Of a stretch of DNA of 64,000 nucleotides, positions 20,618 through 29,155 are shown in pieces (position 1 is the stretch's first letter; the number at the start of each line of letters is the position of its first letter). The position numbers and the translations under genes are program-made. Source of the DNA: JABGQS01 sp963674545 (GTDB taxonomy: Bacteria > Bacillota > Clostridia > Christensenellales > SZUA-584); the NCBI GenBank assembly GCA_963674545.2, contig CAXXFB010000001.1, forward strand, positions 3,162,001 through 3,226,000. The letters run 5' to 3'. The notes under the pieces are model-generated. The model was not told where the DNA came from. It saw only the letters and a program-made list of their open reading frames with translations, and did not search any database.

Positions 20618-21454
20618 TCAGCTCATTATCAGAAGCAGTTCTCGTAAGAGCTTGCACGCTGTTGCAGTGGAAGCTCCGCCCGGATCGCACGGGGGAGAGA
20701 CTTCTACGATATCCGCACCGACTATGCGGCTATCACTAAGACTGAGCAATGCTTTTAGAAGCTCTTTGAAACTCACTCCGCCGGCTTCGGGAGTGCCCGT
20801 GCCCGGCATTTCACCCGGGTCGAGCACGTCTATGTCTATACTTATATATACCGGCTTGCCGGAAGTTCTGTATACTGCCTTGCTTAGCTGAGAACAGTCA
20901 TATTTGTTCATGTCTACGTGTGATTTAGCCCATTCGAACTCTTCTTTTTCACCAGAGCGTATACCGTATTGATAGATGCGCCCGTCCCCGACTAGGTCGT
21001 GAACTCTGCGCATAACTGTGGCATGCGATAGTTTCTGCCCTTCATACTTGTTCCTTAGGTCTGCATGTGCATCGAAATGTATTACGTTAAGATCGCTGTA
21101 TTTCTCGGCCATCGAGATCAGTGTACCCAAAGTGACAAGGTGGTCTCCGCCTATCATAACCGGGCGCTTGTTGTCTGAAAGAAGACGGGTAGTACTCTTT
21201 CGGATTATGTCTATTACTCCGATGGGGGTATCGTTCAAGAAGATAAGGTCTCCAAGATCGTGTATTTTACAGCTGCCGAGGTCTTTGTTCTGGTATGGGC
21301 TATATGTTTCAATTGCGTCTTCACTTATTTCACGCATCGCTTTTGGCGCAAGCTTGGCGCCTTTACGGAATGACGCTGTGCCGTCGAAGGGAGCGCCGAA
21401 AAGTACTATATCGGAATCCACATATGTACTGCTGCATCCTAAAAATTTATTCAT
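20618..21454 (-). CDS. speB: Agmatinase / aminopropylagmatine ureohydrolase
   Basis: A 278-residue ureohydrolase (arginase/agmatinase family) with all metal-binding blocks for the two manganese ions: MIGGDHLVT, HFDAHADLR and SIDIDVLDPGEMPGTGTPEAGG. It releases urea from agmatine to give putrescine or, in organisms where aminopropylation comes first, from N1-aminopropylagmatine to give spermidine. The start ATG overlaps the end of speE by 8 bp and uses GAGG inside the speE sequence. It is sandwiched between speE and a LarA-like gene. With speD and speE but no ornithine decarboxylase or speA in the window, the precise substrate is undecided. Confidence 0.9.
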   Translation of the reverse strand: MNKFLGCSSTYVDSDIVLFGAPFDGTASFRKGAKLAPKAMREISEDAIETYSPYQNKDLGSCKIHDLGDLIFLNDTPIGVIDIIRKSTTRLLSDNKRPVMIGGDHLVTLGTLISMAEKYSDLNVIHFDAHADLRNKYEGQKLSHATVMRRVHDLVGDGRIYQYGIRSGEKEEFEWAKSHVDMNKYDCSQLSKAVYRTSGKPVYISIDIDVLDPGEMPGTGTPEAGGVSFKELLKALLSLSDSRIVGADIVEVSPPCDPGGASTATACKLLRELLLIMS

Positions 21455-22304
21455 TTCGAGCCTCCTCCAGCATATCTATTACATAGTTTGGTAGAGCAAA
21501 GCATCCTTTGTGCAGCTCTGTGTTATAGTATCGTGTCTTTATCCTGAGTTTGTTCCAGCTTTCTGCGTCAAGACCGGCGACGGGGTCGGTTGTCTTTGAT
21601 GCAAAACCAAACAGCCAGTGGCCGGACGGGTATGTCGGAATGTGCGCCTGGTAAACACAGCATATCGGGAAAACTTCGTTTATACGCTTGTGCGCACGTT
21701 TCATGTATGCTGCGTCCGCTTCATAGTATGGGCTTTCATGCTGGTTTACGAGTATGCCGTCTTCTTTAAGGGCGCCGTAGCAGCCACTGTAGAATTGCTT
21801 TGTGAATAACCCTTCGCCCGGGCCTATCGGGTCTGTAGAGTCTACGATTATAAGGTCGTATTTATTTTCAGTCCTCTTTACGAATTCTATGCCATCTGTA
21901 TAGTGGATACTGACACGGTTATCGTCGAGGCTGCAAGACAGGAAGGGAAGAAACTTGCGGCTTGCATCGACTACCGCTTTGTCTATCTCTACCATGTCTA
22001 TATGCTCTATGCTGCCGTAACGACACAGTTCCCTTACAGCGCCGCCGTCTCCGGCGCCAATAACGAGTACGTTTTTTACGTCCGGGTTTGCCGCCAAGGG
22101 GACGTGGACTATCATCTCATGATATATAAATTCGTCCTTTTGTGTCGCCATCATATATCCGTCTATCACAAGGAATATCCCAAACTCTTCTGAGTCGAAT
22201 ACGTCTATCTGCTGGAATTTGCTTTGCCGGCTGAAAAGCTGTTTTTTAACTTTTATAGAGAATTGTGCGGTGTCTGTATGCGGTTCAGTAAACCAAAGTT
22301 CCAT
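21447..22304 (-). CDS. speE: Polyamine aminopropyltransferase (spermidine synthase)
   Basis: A 285-residue enzyme that transfers the aminopropyl group of decarboxylated S-adenosylmethionine to putrescine or agmatine, releasing methylthioadenosine. Diagnostic blocks are VIGAGDGGAVRELCRY (nucleotide-binding loop), IDMVEID, and IIVDSTDPIGPGEGLFT with the catalytic aspartate. YHEMIVHVPL is the usual N-terminal signature. The length is normal. The start ATG has AAAAGGAG upstream. It lies 28 bp after speD and overlaps speB, so the three form one operon. Confidence 0.95.
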   Translation of the reverse strand: MELWFTEPHTDTAQFSIKVKKQLFSRQSKFQQIDVFDSEEFGIFLVIDGYMMATQKDEFIYHEMIVHVPLAANPDVKNVLVIGAGDGGAVRELCRYGSIEHIDMVEIDKAVVDASRKFLPFLSCSLDDNRVSIHYTDGIEFVKRTENKYDLIIVDSTDPIGPGEGLFTKQFYSGCYGALKEDGILVNQHESPYYEADAAYMKRAHKRINEVFPICCVYQAHIPTYPSGHWLFGFASKTTDPVAGLDAESWNKLRIKTRYYNTELHKGCFALPNYVIDMLEEARNE

Positions 22305-22332
22305 TATAAACTCCTTTTATGAAACGTTTCTT

Positions 22333-23139
22333 TTAGTATATGTTAGTTCCGCAGTATATCTCGACCATCTCTTTATGAAGCTTTTCTGTCATTTCATCCT
22401 GCTGCTGTTTCGTAAGGTCTGCAGCGTCCGTTTTGAACAGATAGTCATCAAGCTCTATATTTTTCTTCATCATCTTTGTGTGAAATATATTTGACTGGAG
22501 CACGTTTACGTCGATAGAATCATATTCCTCGAGCGTTTTGTCGTCGATGTAATCACGGATAGAACTGATACAGTGGTCAATAAAGCATTTTCTGCCGGAA
22601 AGGTCTCTGGTAAAGCCTCGCACCCTGTAGTCTATGGCAATGATATCCGAGCTGAAGCTGGATATCAGAAAGTTCAGCGCGCTGAGTGGTGAGATAGTGC
22701 CGCATGTCGATATGTCTATGTCTACACGAAAAGTGGACACATTGTTTTCCGGGTGGGTTTCCGGATATGTATGCACCGACATATGGCTTTTATCCAGGTG
22801 GGCGAGTATTTCGTCAGATTCACCTGCACAAGAATTTGCGCCTTTGTTGCAGCTTGGGTCTATATGAGCTTCATCTATCTCGTCTTCTGTTATAAGAATG
22901 GACGCACTTGCTCCCTGCGGCTCGTAGTCCTGTTTGGATATATTGAGAACGCTTGCGCCTATCATCTGCGTTACCTGGCAGAGTATTTTAGTCAGTCTTG
23001 TAGAGTTGTAGTGTGTGTCTATATACTTTACGTATTCTTCCTTGTCGCTCTGAGTTTCTGCATAGCATATATCGTATATGTTAAAGCTTAGAGTCTTGGT
23101 CAGGTTGTTGAATCCGTACAGCTTTAGTTTGCCTTTCAA
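22333..23139 (-). CDS. speD: S-adenosylmethionine decarboxylase proenzyme, Gram-negative-length type
   Basis: A 268-residue pyruvoyl enzyme making the aminopropyl donor for SpeE. The self-cleavage site is Lys117-Ser118 in the block LAHLDKSHMSVHTYPETHPE; serine 118 would become the pyruvoyl group. The length matches the long E. coli-type class rather than the roughly 120-residue Bacillus type. The FRVDIDISTCGTISPLSALN block is typical. The start appears to be a TTG with AAGGA about 12 bp upstream, which is a weak signal. It is the first gene of the minus-strand polyamine operon; a leader with two overlapping inverted repeats precedes it. Confidence 0.93.
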   Translation of the reverse strand: MKGKLKLYGFNNLTKTLSFNIYDICYAETQSDKEEYVKYIDTHYNSTRLTKILCQVTQMIGASVLNISKQDYEPQGASASILITEDEIDEAHIDPSCNKGANSCAGESDEILAHLDKSHMSVHTYPETHPENNVSTFRVDIDISTCGTISPLSALNFLISSFSSDIIAIDYRVRGFTRDLSGRKCFIDHCISSIRDYIDDKTLEEYDSIDVNVLQSNIFHTKMMKKNIELDDYLFKTDAADLTKQQQDEMTEKLHKEMVEIYCGTNIY

Positions 23140-23257
23140 TGTGGGTTACCGTCCTTGAATAATATAGTAAAATAATATCACAAAAGAAAAAGACATTCCA
23201 CCCTGAATATGTCGATTTGGGTGTAACGTACACTACATAACGGCGCATCGGCAAAGT

Positions 23258-23305
23258 GAACAAAATTGTTTGTTCGCCAGGTAATAAGCTTCGGGAGCGA
23301 ACAAA
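23258..23305 (-). promoter_or_regulatory. Overlapping inverted repeats in the rqcH-speD gap
   Basis: TTTGTTCGC (23269-23277) can pair with GCGAACAAA (23297-23305), or its TTTGTTC part can pair with GAACAAA (23258-23264). The two hairpins exclude each other. Neither is followed by a T run, so this may be a dyad operator or an RNA switch; it is not a plain terminator. Confidence 0.4.
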
Positions 23306-23330
23306 GGTATCTTATATACACTTAAAAAAA

Positions 23331-25055
23331 TTATTTGACTAAAAGTTTGTCGAAAAGTTTTTTGTCAGGATCTACGATCAATGTGTTGTATCCTTCGTAC
23401 ACGACCATGCCTGGCTTTGAACCGTTTGGTTTTCTTATGTTTTTTCTAGGTGCATAGTCTACAGGCACTTTAAGAGAATTGCGTGCTTTGCTTAGCGTGG
23501 CGGCGATCACGGCGGCTTCGGACAGAGTTGTCTCTGGCAGCGGGTCCGGCGCTCCTGATATCAGCACGTGAGAGCCGGGGATGTCTTTTGTGTGCATCCA
23601 TATATCGTCCGGACGTGCTGTTTTCATCGTAAGCTCATCGTTCTGTCTGTTGTTCTTCCCGGCAAAAATCGTTATGCCGTCGGATGAAATGAATTTGTGC
23701 GGCGCTGACGCTTGCTGCGTTGCTTTTGTTTTTGCGGCGGTATGCGAAATAACACCCGCTTTGGAAAGCTCGTATTCAATCTCTGCAAGCTCCTGCATGC
23801 TTGTACTGTTGGCTATGCCGACAAGAACACTTTCGAGAAAATCGATTTCTTTTTTATTTGCCCGTATGCGCTTGGCGGTTATGGGTATACCGGCTTTTCT
23901 CTTGTTATATTTTTTATAGTTGAGCTGAGCGTTGGCGGAGGGAGAAAGACGTGAGTCGAGAGGTATAGTGACGTCTTCGCCTGTTGTATAATCCTGCGCA
24001 TCCAGCTGTTTCATGCCCTTTTTTATACGGTATATGTTGGCGGTTATGATATCGCCGTAGGTTTTGTATTTCTCCGCTTTTTGTGCGCCAAGCATGGTGT
24101 CGTTTTGCTTTTTGAGTATCAAAGAGAGCTTTTCTATCCTCTTGGATACTTTTTTATTTAGTGCGGCTCGCTTTTTTGAGAGCGTAGCATAGTCCTGAAC
24201 GGAGCTGTAGAAACTGTCCAGCATTTCATTTACGTCTGCAAAGGTCTCTTTTCTATGAGCTTCCACACTGGCATAATCGATAACTGAGTAGAAAAACGGT
24301 TTGTCGCTTATATATACGGTAGGACGAAGCTCTCCCAGATCCTTAACGAACGAGAGTATTACGCCTGCCAGTTTTTCGGGCTCACGCTGGCTCTCTTCGT
24401 AGCCAGCCGGCATGTATCTGAAAAGCAGCTCTTCAGCGGTTTGTTTGGATACACCCTGCAGGAACTGTGAAAGGTATAACTTTATTTTTTTATCTGCACG
24501 CTTTGAAAGCATCTCTGTGAGCGTGGCTTCTGATATATTGAGCAGGTTTAACTTTGAAGACTGGGGCGGGACGTATTCGAGGGAAGGAAGAACCTGACGG
24601 ACACGGCTGAGAGAGTGCGTGACGTGACGCAGCGAGTCCATTATGATGCTTTTTTCGTCCACTAGTATTACGTTTGAATATTTGCCCATGAGCTCGCAGA
24701 TGAGCATAAGCCTGCGGGGCAGACCGAGCTCGTCCTTTGCTTCGAGAGATATGCTTACAGTTCTTTCGAGGCCGTCCTGGACGACGCTTATTATCTTTGA
24801 GCCAGTTATGTGTTTGCGAAGGAACATACAGAACATAGGCGGCTTTGCGGGGTTGTCAAGCTTGCTGTCGGTTATGTACATCCTTGAATCGTATGCGCCG
24901 GAGCTGATGAGGAGCTTTATGTTCTTTTTTGGCGCGCGAAGAGAAAGCACGATAGTGTCCGGGCGGGGCTGGTGTATCCTGTCCACCTTGCATCCGGCTG
25001 TCTGTTCTTCAATTTCTTTGACTGCATAGTGCAGAGTAAGTCCGTCTATTGTCAT
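23331..25055 (-). CDS. rqcH: Ribosome quality control protein RqcH (NFACT family)
   Basis: 574 residues in the NFACT layout: NFACT-N domain (1 to about 180, with the MFLRKH block), HhH and coiled-coil middle (about 290-420), and a C-terminal NFACT-R/DUF814 domain (about 455-560, with the block TARPDDIWMHTKDIPGSHV). Bacillus RqcH binds obstructed 50S subunits and adds alanine tails to stalled chains; older annotation calls this family fibronectin-binding protein. The start codon matches the family's first residues. It has no ribosome site and lies only 9 bp after a TATAAT, so the mRNA may be leaderless. Divergent from proA. Confidence 0.92.
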   Translation of the reverse strand: MTIDGLTLHYAVKEIEEQTAGCKVDRIHQPRPDTIVLSLRAPKKNIKLLISSGAYDSRMYITDSKLDNPAKPPMFCMFLRKHITGSKIISVVQDGLERTVSISLEAKDELGLPRRLMLICELMGKYSNVILVDEKSIIMDSLRHVTHSLSRVRQVLPSLEYVPPQSSKLNLLNISEATLTEMLSKRADKKIKLYLSQFLQGVSKQTAEELLFRYMPAGYEESQREPEKLAGVILSFVKDLGELRPTVYISDKPFFYSVIDYASVEAHRKETFADVNEMLDSFYSSVQDYATLSKKRAALNKKVSKRIEKLSLILKKQNDTMLGAQKAEKYKTYGDIITANIYRIKKGMKQLDAQDYTTGEDVTIPLDSRLSPSANAQLNYKKYNKRKAGIPITAKRIRANKKEIDFLESVLVGIANSTSMQELAEIEYELSKAGVISHTAAKTKATQQASAPHKFISSDGITIFAGKNNRQNDELTMKTARPDDIWMHTKDIPGSHVLISGAPDPLPETTLSEAAVIAATLSKARNSLKVPVDYAPRKNIRKPNGSKPGMVVYEGYNTLIVDPDKKLFDKLLVK

Positions 25056-25064
25056 AGTAAAACT

Positions 25065-25093
25065 ATTATACTTGTGATGACATTGTTTGTAAA
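25065..25093 (-). promoter_or_regulatory. rqcH promoter
   Basis: On the minus strand, TTTACA (25088-25093), a 17-bp spacer, and TATAAT (25065-25070). The -10 ends 9 bp before the ATG at 25055, which leaves room for a leader of only about 2-3 nt. It interleaves with the divergent proA promoter. Confidence 0.65.
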
Positions 25094-25105
25094 TGATGTT
25101 ATAAT
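25077..25105 (+). promoter_or_regulatory. proA promoter
   Basis: ATGACA (25077-25082), a 17-bp spacer and TATAAT (25100-25105), about 30 bp upstream of proA. Its -35 lies inside the spacer of the rqcH promoter on the other strand. Confidence 0.65.
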
Positions 25106-25135
25106 CGAATGTAATTAACCGCCGGAGGAAGAAAA

Positions 25136-26371
25136 ATGCAGCACGTTAAAGAAAAAGCCGCAGCAGCGAAGAGCGCAGCACACGCGCTTGGAGTAATGGG
25201 AATAGAAGAAAAAAACAATGTTCTTAAAAGCATAGCGGCAGCTTTGAGAGAAAACTCTGAAGAGATATTGAAAGCAAACGAGAAAGACTTAGAGAACGGC
25301 AGAAAAGCCGGAACGAAGGAGTCTTTGCTCGACAGGCTTGCTTTGTCGCAGCAGAGGATAGAGGGGATGGCGCAGGGGTTAGAGAAGGTAGCGCTGCTGC
25401 CCGACCCGATAGGTGAAGTAATAAATACTGTTAAACGCCCGAACGGCCTTTCAATAGGTAAAAAGCGTGTGCCGCTTGGAGTTATAGGAATAATCTATGA
25501 GGCCCGTCCGAATGTTACATCGGACGCTATGGGGCTATGCATAAAAACAGGCAACGCAGTTGTGCTGCGCGGCGGAAGCGATGCCATAAATTCTAACATG
25601 GCTATAACAAAAGTGGCCAGTGAAGCGGCATATGCTGCCGGACTGCCGGAAGGCGCGATTCAGCTTATCGAGGATACATCACGGGAAGCCGCTACTTATA
25701 TGATGGGGCTAAACGGTCTTATAGATGTGCTTATACCGAGAGGCGGGGCAGGGCTTATACAGTCAGTGGTTAAAAATGCCACCGTACCGGTAATCGAAAC
25801 TGGTGTTGGGAACTGTCATGTGTATATCGATGAGAGTGCAGACATCGGCATGGGAGTCGATATAATATATAACGCAAAAACGAGCAGGCCTTCGGTGTGC
25901 AACGCCGCCGAAACATTGCTGGTGCACGAATCTGCAGCGAAGGATTTTCTGCCGAAGATGGCGGAAAAGCTAAGCAGCGTGGAACTCAGAGGATGTGAAA
26001 AGACCCGTGCGATAATAGATGCTATAGAAGCAAATGAAGAAGATTATTATACAGAGTTCTTGGATTACATACTTGCGGTAAAAGTGGTAAGCAGCCTTGA
26101 TGAGGCAATAGACCATATAAACAAATACAGTTCCAGTCATTCGGAGGCTATCGTTACCAAGAGCTATGAAAGTGCAGAGAGGTTTCTCGAACGCGTGGAC
26201 TCGGCAGCGGTATATGTGAACGCTTCGACAAGATTTACTGACGGTGAAGAGTTTGGCTTTGGCGCCGAGATAGGTATAAGCACGCAGAAGCTCCATGCAA
26301 GAGGACCGATGGGGCTAAAAGAGCTTACGACCGTAAAGTATATAATTAGAGGAAACGGACAGATTAGATAG
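25136..26371 (+). CDS. proA: Glutamate-5-semialdehyde dehydrogenase (gamma-glutamyl phosphate reductase)
   Basis: A 411-residue enzyme of proline synthesis that reduces gamma-glutamyl phosphate with NADPH. Family blocks are IIYEARPNVTSDA, VVLRGGSDA, KTSRPSVCNAAETLLVH with the catalytic cysteine at about residue 255, and FGFGAEIGIST near the end. It begins after GGAGGAAG. proB, usually adjacent, is not in the window. The downstream gene begins 40 bp later on the same strand, and no terminator was seen between them, so cotranscription is possible. Confidence 0.95.
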   Translation: MQHVKEKAAAAKSAAHALGVMGIEEKNNVLKSIAAALRENSEEILKANEKDLENGRKAGTKESLLDRLALSQQRIEGMAQGLEKVALLPDPIGEVINTVKRPNGLSIGKKRVPLGVIGIIYEARPNVTSDAMGLCIKTGNAVVLRGGSDAINSNMAITKVASEAAYAAGLPEGAIQLIEDTSREAATYMMGLNGLIDVLIPRGGAGLIQSVVKNATVPVIETGVGNCHVYIDESADIGMGVDIIYNAKTSRPSVCNAAETLLVHESAAKDFLPKMAEKLSSVELRGCEKTRAIIDAIEANEEDYYTEFLDYILAVKVVSSLDEAIDHINKYSSSHSEAIVTKSYESAERFLERVDSAAVYVNASTRFTDGEEFGFGAEIGISTQKLHARGPMGLKELTTVKYIIRGNGQIR

Positions 26372-26411
26372 TTAGATAGATAATATTAGGCAGAGAGGAT
26401 ACCGGAACTGT

Positions 26412-27152
26412 ATGAAGAAAAGATACAGCGATAAGACGCTGATAATAATACTTATCTCTATTTCACTTGCCCTTTATGCTGCACACTTTATAATATTCAA
26501 TGATATTGAGCATATCACTATATTTGGGCTGAGCGACTTCGCATTCATGCCGATTGAAGTAGTGTGTGTAACACTTATATTCCACAAGGTGCTGGACAAT
26601 AACGAAAAAGAGAAGAAGATAAGCAAACTATATATGATTATTGAGACGTTCTTTTCAGAAGTTGGCACAGAGCTGCTGCGAGCGTTTGCGTGCAACGACA
26701 AGTCTATAAAAGAGCTGGAGCGGCTTATAGAGCTTGACTGTGACTGGAGCGAGAAGGACTTTAAAAGCGCTGTAAAGATGCTGGGCTCCTACGAGCCGGA
26801 TGTGTGCATGAGCGGTACTGACCTTGAAGCGATAGACATGATGCTGCTGGAGTGCAGACCGAACCTTTTAAGCTTGCTTGAAAACCCGGCGCTGCTGGAG
26901 CACGAGACTTTCACGGAACTGCTGATGGCGGTATTCCACCTAGCTGAAGAGCTGCGTATGCGGTACGATTTCCAGACTCTGACCGAGCTTGACAAGGAGC
27001 ATCTTGTGGGAGATGTAAAAAGAGCATACGTACAGCTTGCAATAGAGTGGCTCGGTTACATAAACCATATGCGTGTGCACTACCCTTATCTTCACAGCCT
27101 GTGCGTAAGGAACAATCCGTTCATCGCAGTGCGTGAAGTCGAAGTAAAATAG
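26412..27152 (+). CDS. Uncharacterised membrane protein with cytosolic helical domain
   Basis: 246 residues that I do not recognise. Two membrane segments lie in the first 60 residues (about 8-28 and 37-55), followed by a charged linker (NNEKEKK) and a long, mostly helical soluble domain rich in Leu and Glu with scattered cysteines. No catalytic motif was seen. The start ATG has a distant AGAGGA upstream. It sits between proA and a MATE exporter on the same strand, with 40-bp and 27-bp gaps, so it may be cotranscribed with them. Its codon use looks like that of the neighbours. Confidence 0.75.
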   Translation: MKKRYSDKTLIIILISISLALYAAHFIIFNDIEHITIFGLSDFAFMPIEVVCVTLIFHKVLDNNEKEKKISKLYMIIETFFSEVGTELLRAFACNDKSIKELERLIELDCDWSEKDFKSAVKMLGSYEPDVCMSGTDLEAIDMMLLECRPNLLSLLENPALLEHETFTELLMAVFHLAEELRMRYDFQTLTELDKEHLVGDVKRAYVQLAIEWLGYINHMRVHYPYLHSLCVRNNPFIAVREVEVK

Positions 27153-27179
27153 ATTTCTAATAAAAAAAGAGGATATGCT

Positions 27180-28517
27180 TTGAAAAAAGACAGCTTTTAT
27201 ATAAAACTAACAGCGCTTGCTGTTCCTATAATCCTGCAATCATTAATTGCATCGTCACTGAATTTAGTGGACAATCTGATGATAGGCCAGCTCGGAGAAG
27301 TCAGCATTGCTGCCGTTGGTCTTGCCAACCAGATATATTTTCTTGCCGTTCTTTTCATATTCGGAATATGCGGCGGGGCATCTATTTTCTTTTCGCAGTA
27401 TTGGGGAAAGAAAGACATTCATAATATACACAAAACGTTGGGTGTTTCGCTTGCGATGACGCTGGTAGTCAGCGCATTCTTTACGCTGGCTGCGGTGATA
27501 TTCCCAAGATTTGTGATATCGATATACTCGGAAGATAAGGCTGTGATTCAGGAGGGCGCAAGGTATATTTCGCTTGCCGCTCTATCGTATATTCCATATG
27601 CGATATCCTCTGTGTTCTATGCAGTGTTCAGGAGCATGAACAAGACTAAGATACCGCTTTTTGTCAGCGCTGCTGCACTTGCAGTTAATACGATACTCAA
27701 CTATATGCTGATACTCGGAAATCTCGGCATGCCGGCGCTGGGAGTGAGGGGCGCAGCCATAGCCACAGTGATCGCAAGGGTGCTCGAATCCCTCATAATA
27801 ATCGGTGTTGCGTATTTTGGCAAAAATAACATCGGCGCACGTTTGAAGGAGCTGTTCGGATTTTCATACGCTTTTTTCAAAAAGATGATGCGCAAGATGG
27901 CGCTTGTCATAATAAACGATGGAGTGTGGGGGCTTGGCACAACGGGTTATTCCATAATATATGCAAGGATGGGTACCGATATCATAGCATCAATGAATAT
28001 AGTGAGCACATTGTTCAATCTATTGTTTATATTTGCTATGGGCATAGGCAGCGGTCTTTCTATCATGGTGGGCAACAGCCTGGGTGCAGACAAGTTTGAG
28101 CAGGCAAAGAGGTATGCGCACAAAGGTATTATAGCTGCTGTTATATGCGGTATATTCGTTGCGGCAGTAATGTTCGCTTTCAGAGACAGCATTTTGTCGT
28201 TGTATAAGGTGGAATCCGGAGTTGTGCAGAATACAAAGGATGTTACCAACATGCTTATGCTTCTGCTGCCAGTGATATGTCTTGAGTTCACGCTCTTCAT
28301 CGGCGTGCTTCGCTCCGGAGGCGATACTGTATTCTGCGCTGTGATAGATATAGGAGCGCTATTCCTGATTGGGCTGCCGCTTGCAGTTGTGGGCGCTTTT
28401 GTGCTGCACTGGCCTCTGCCGGTGGTTTACCTTCTTGCACGCTCGGAAACTATAGTGAGAACTGTGGTCAGCTACATACGGTATAAAACGAATATCTGGG
28501 TAAAGAATGTGACTTAA
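27180..28517 (+). CDS. MATE-family multidrug/Na+ antiporter
   Basis: A 445-residue polytopic protein with about 12 hydrophobic helices in two similar halves. Signatures of the MATE family are PIILQSLIASSLNLVDNLMIGQLGE at the N-terminus (helix 1 with the LVDNLMIG block) and the repeated VNTILNYMLILGNLG pattern in helices 5-6. The family exports cationic compounds in exchange for sodium or protons. The start is TTG, preceded by AAGAGGA 7 bp upstream; the nearby ATG at 27175 runs into a stop at once. The substrate is unknown. Confidence 0.9.
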   Translation: MKKDSFYIKLTALAVPIILQSLIASSLNLVDNLMIGQLGEVSIAAVGLANQIYFLAVLFIFGICGGASIFFSQYWGKKDIHNIHKTLGVSLAMTLVVSAFFTLAAVIFPRFVISIYSEDKAVIQEGARYISLAALSYIPYAISSVFYAVFRSMNKTKIPLFVSAAALAVNTILNYMLILGNLGMPALGVRGAAIATVIARVLESLIIIGVAYFGKNNIGARLKELFGFSYAFFKKMMRKMALVIINDGVWGLGTTGYSIIYARMGTDIIASMNIVSTLFNLLFIFAMGIGSGLSIMVGNSLGADKFEQAKRYAHKGIIAAVICGIFVAAVMFAFRDSILSLYKVESGVVQNTKDVTNMLMLLLPVICLEFTLFIGVLRSGGDTVFCAVIDIGALFLIGLPLAVVGAFVLHWPLPVVYLLARSETIVRTVVSYIRYKTNIWVKNVT

Positions 28518-28537
28518 TAAACAGCCGGAGGTATGAC

Positions 28538-29107
28538 ATGATAACTTATCATATCACTCAAACAGCGATATTTATGGCTATAAGCCTGCCTGTTATATTA
28601 TTAGCTAGATTCGTTTTTCACCGGATTTCGAAGCACAGGCTTAAGGAGCTAAACTGGCTTCACGAAACCGGCGTTATACTGCTGTTTGCAGTGCTGGTCG
28701 GAATCGCTTCACAGACTATATTACCGGAAAGCAATCATTATAATTTCAGTCTGATAAACTTAAAGCCATTCAACAAGTTTTCCGAGATTAAAGATGCTGC
28801 CGGCAGGTATATGATTAGGTATATAGTAAGGGAAGTATACGGCAACATATTGCTTTTTGCGCCGCTTGGGTTTTTGATGCCGCTTGTATGGAAAAAGCAG
28901 GAGAAATTCTGGGTGCTGCTGGTAAGCGGGATATCAATATCGCTGGCAATAGAAGTGATCCAACTGGCACTGCCAATGAGAGCGACTGATATTGATGATG
29001 TAATACTGAATACCTGCGGTGCACTTATCGGCTATGTAATATATATCATCGTAAAGAAACTATCCAAGAACAGGACCGACCGGTTCAAGTCAACTCTTAA
29101 GGAATAA
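28538..29107 (+). CDS. VanZ-family membrane protein
   Basis: 189 residues with about five membrane helices and the VanZ-like pattern: NLKPFNKF after the second helix, then GNILLFAPLGFLMPLVW and AIEVIQLALPMRATDIDDVILNTCGALIGY. VanZ itself raises low-level teicoplanin resistance; most family members are uncharacterised envelope proteins. The start ATG follows GGAGG. It lies 20 bp after the MATE gene and ends at a hairpin shared with argH. Confidence 0.88.
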   Translation: MITYHITQTAIFMAISLPVILLARFVFHRISKHRLKELNWLHETGVILLFAVLVGIASQTILPESNHYNFSLINLKPFNKFSEIKDAAGRYMIRYIVREVYGNILLFAPLGFLMPLVWKKQEKFWVLLVSGISISLAIEVIQLALPMRATDIDDVILNTCGALIGYVIYIIVKKLSKNRTDRFKSTLKE

Positions 29108-29111
29108 TAAA

Positions 29112-29138
29112 AAGCCCGCAGCATTCAGCTGCGGGCTT
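29112..29138 (-). terminator. Terminator of argGH (shared with the VanZ gene)
   Basis: An 11-bp perfect stem (AAGCCCGCAGC with GCTGCGGGCTT) and a 5-nt loop. The T run is on the minus strand, so it mainly ends argGH. Confidence 0.85.
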
Positions 29139-29155
29139 ATGAACTTAGAAAGTGT

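Noticed and set aside
23258..23305. speD leader hairpins as a known SAM riboswitch
   Set aside because: The conserved core sequences of SAM-I, SAM-II or other SAM riboswitch classes could not be found, and there is no expression platform.
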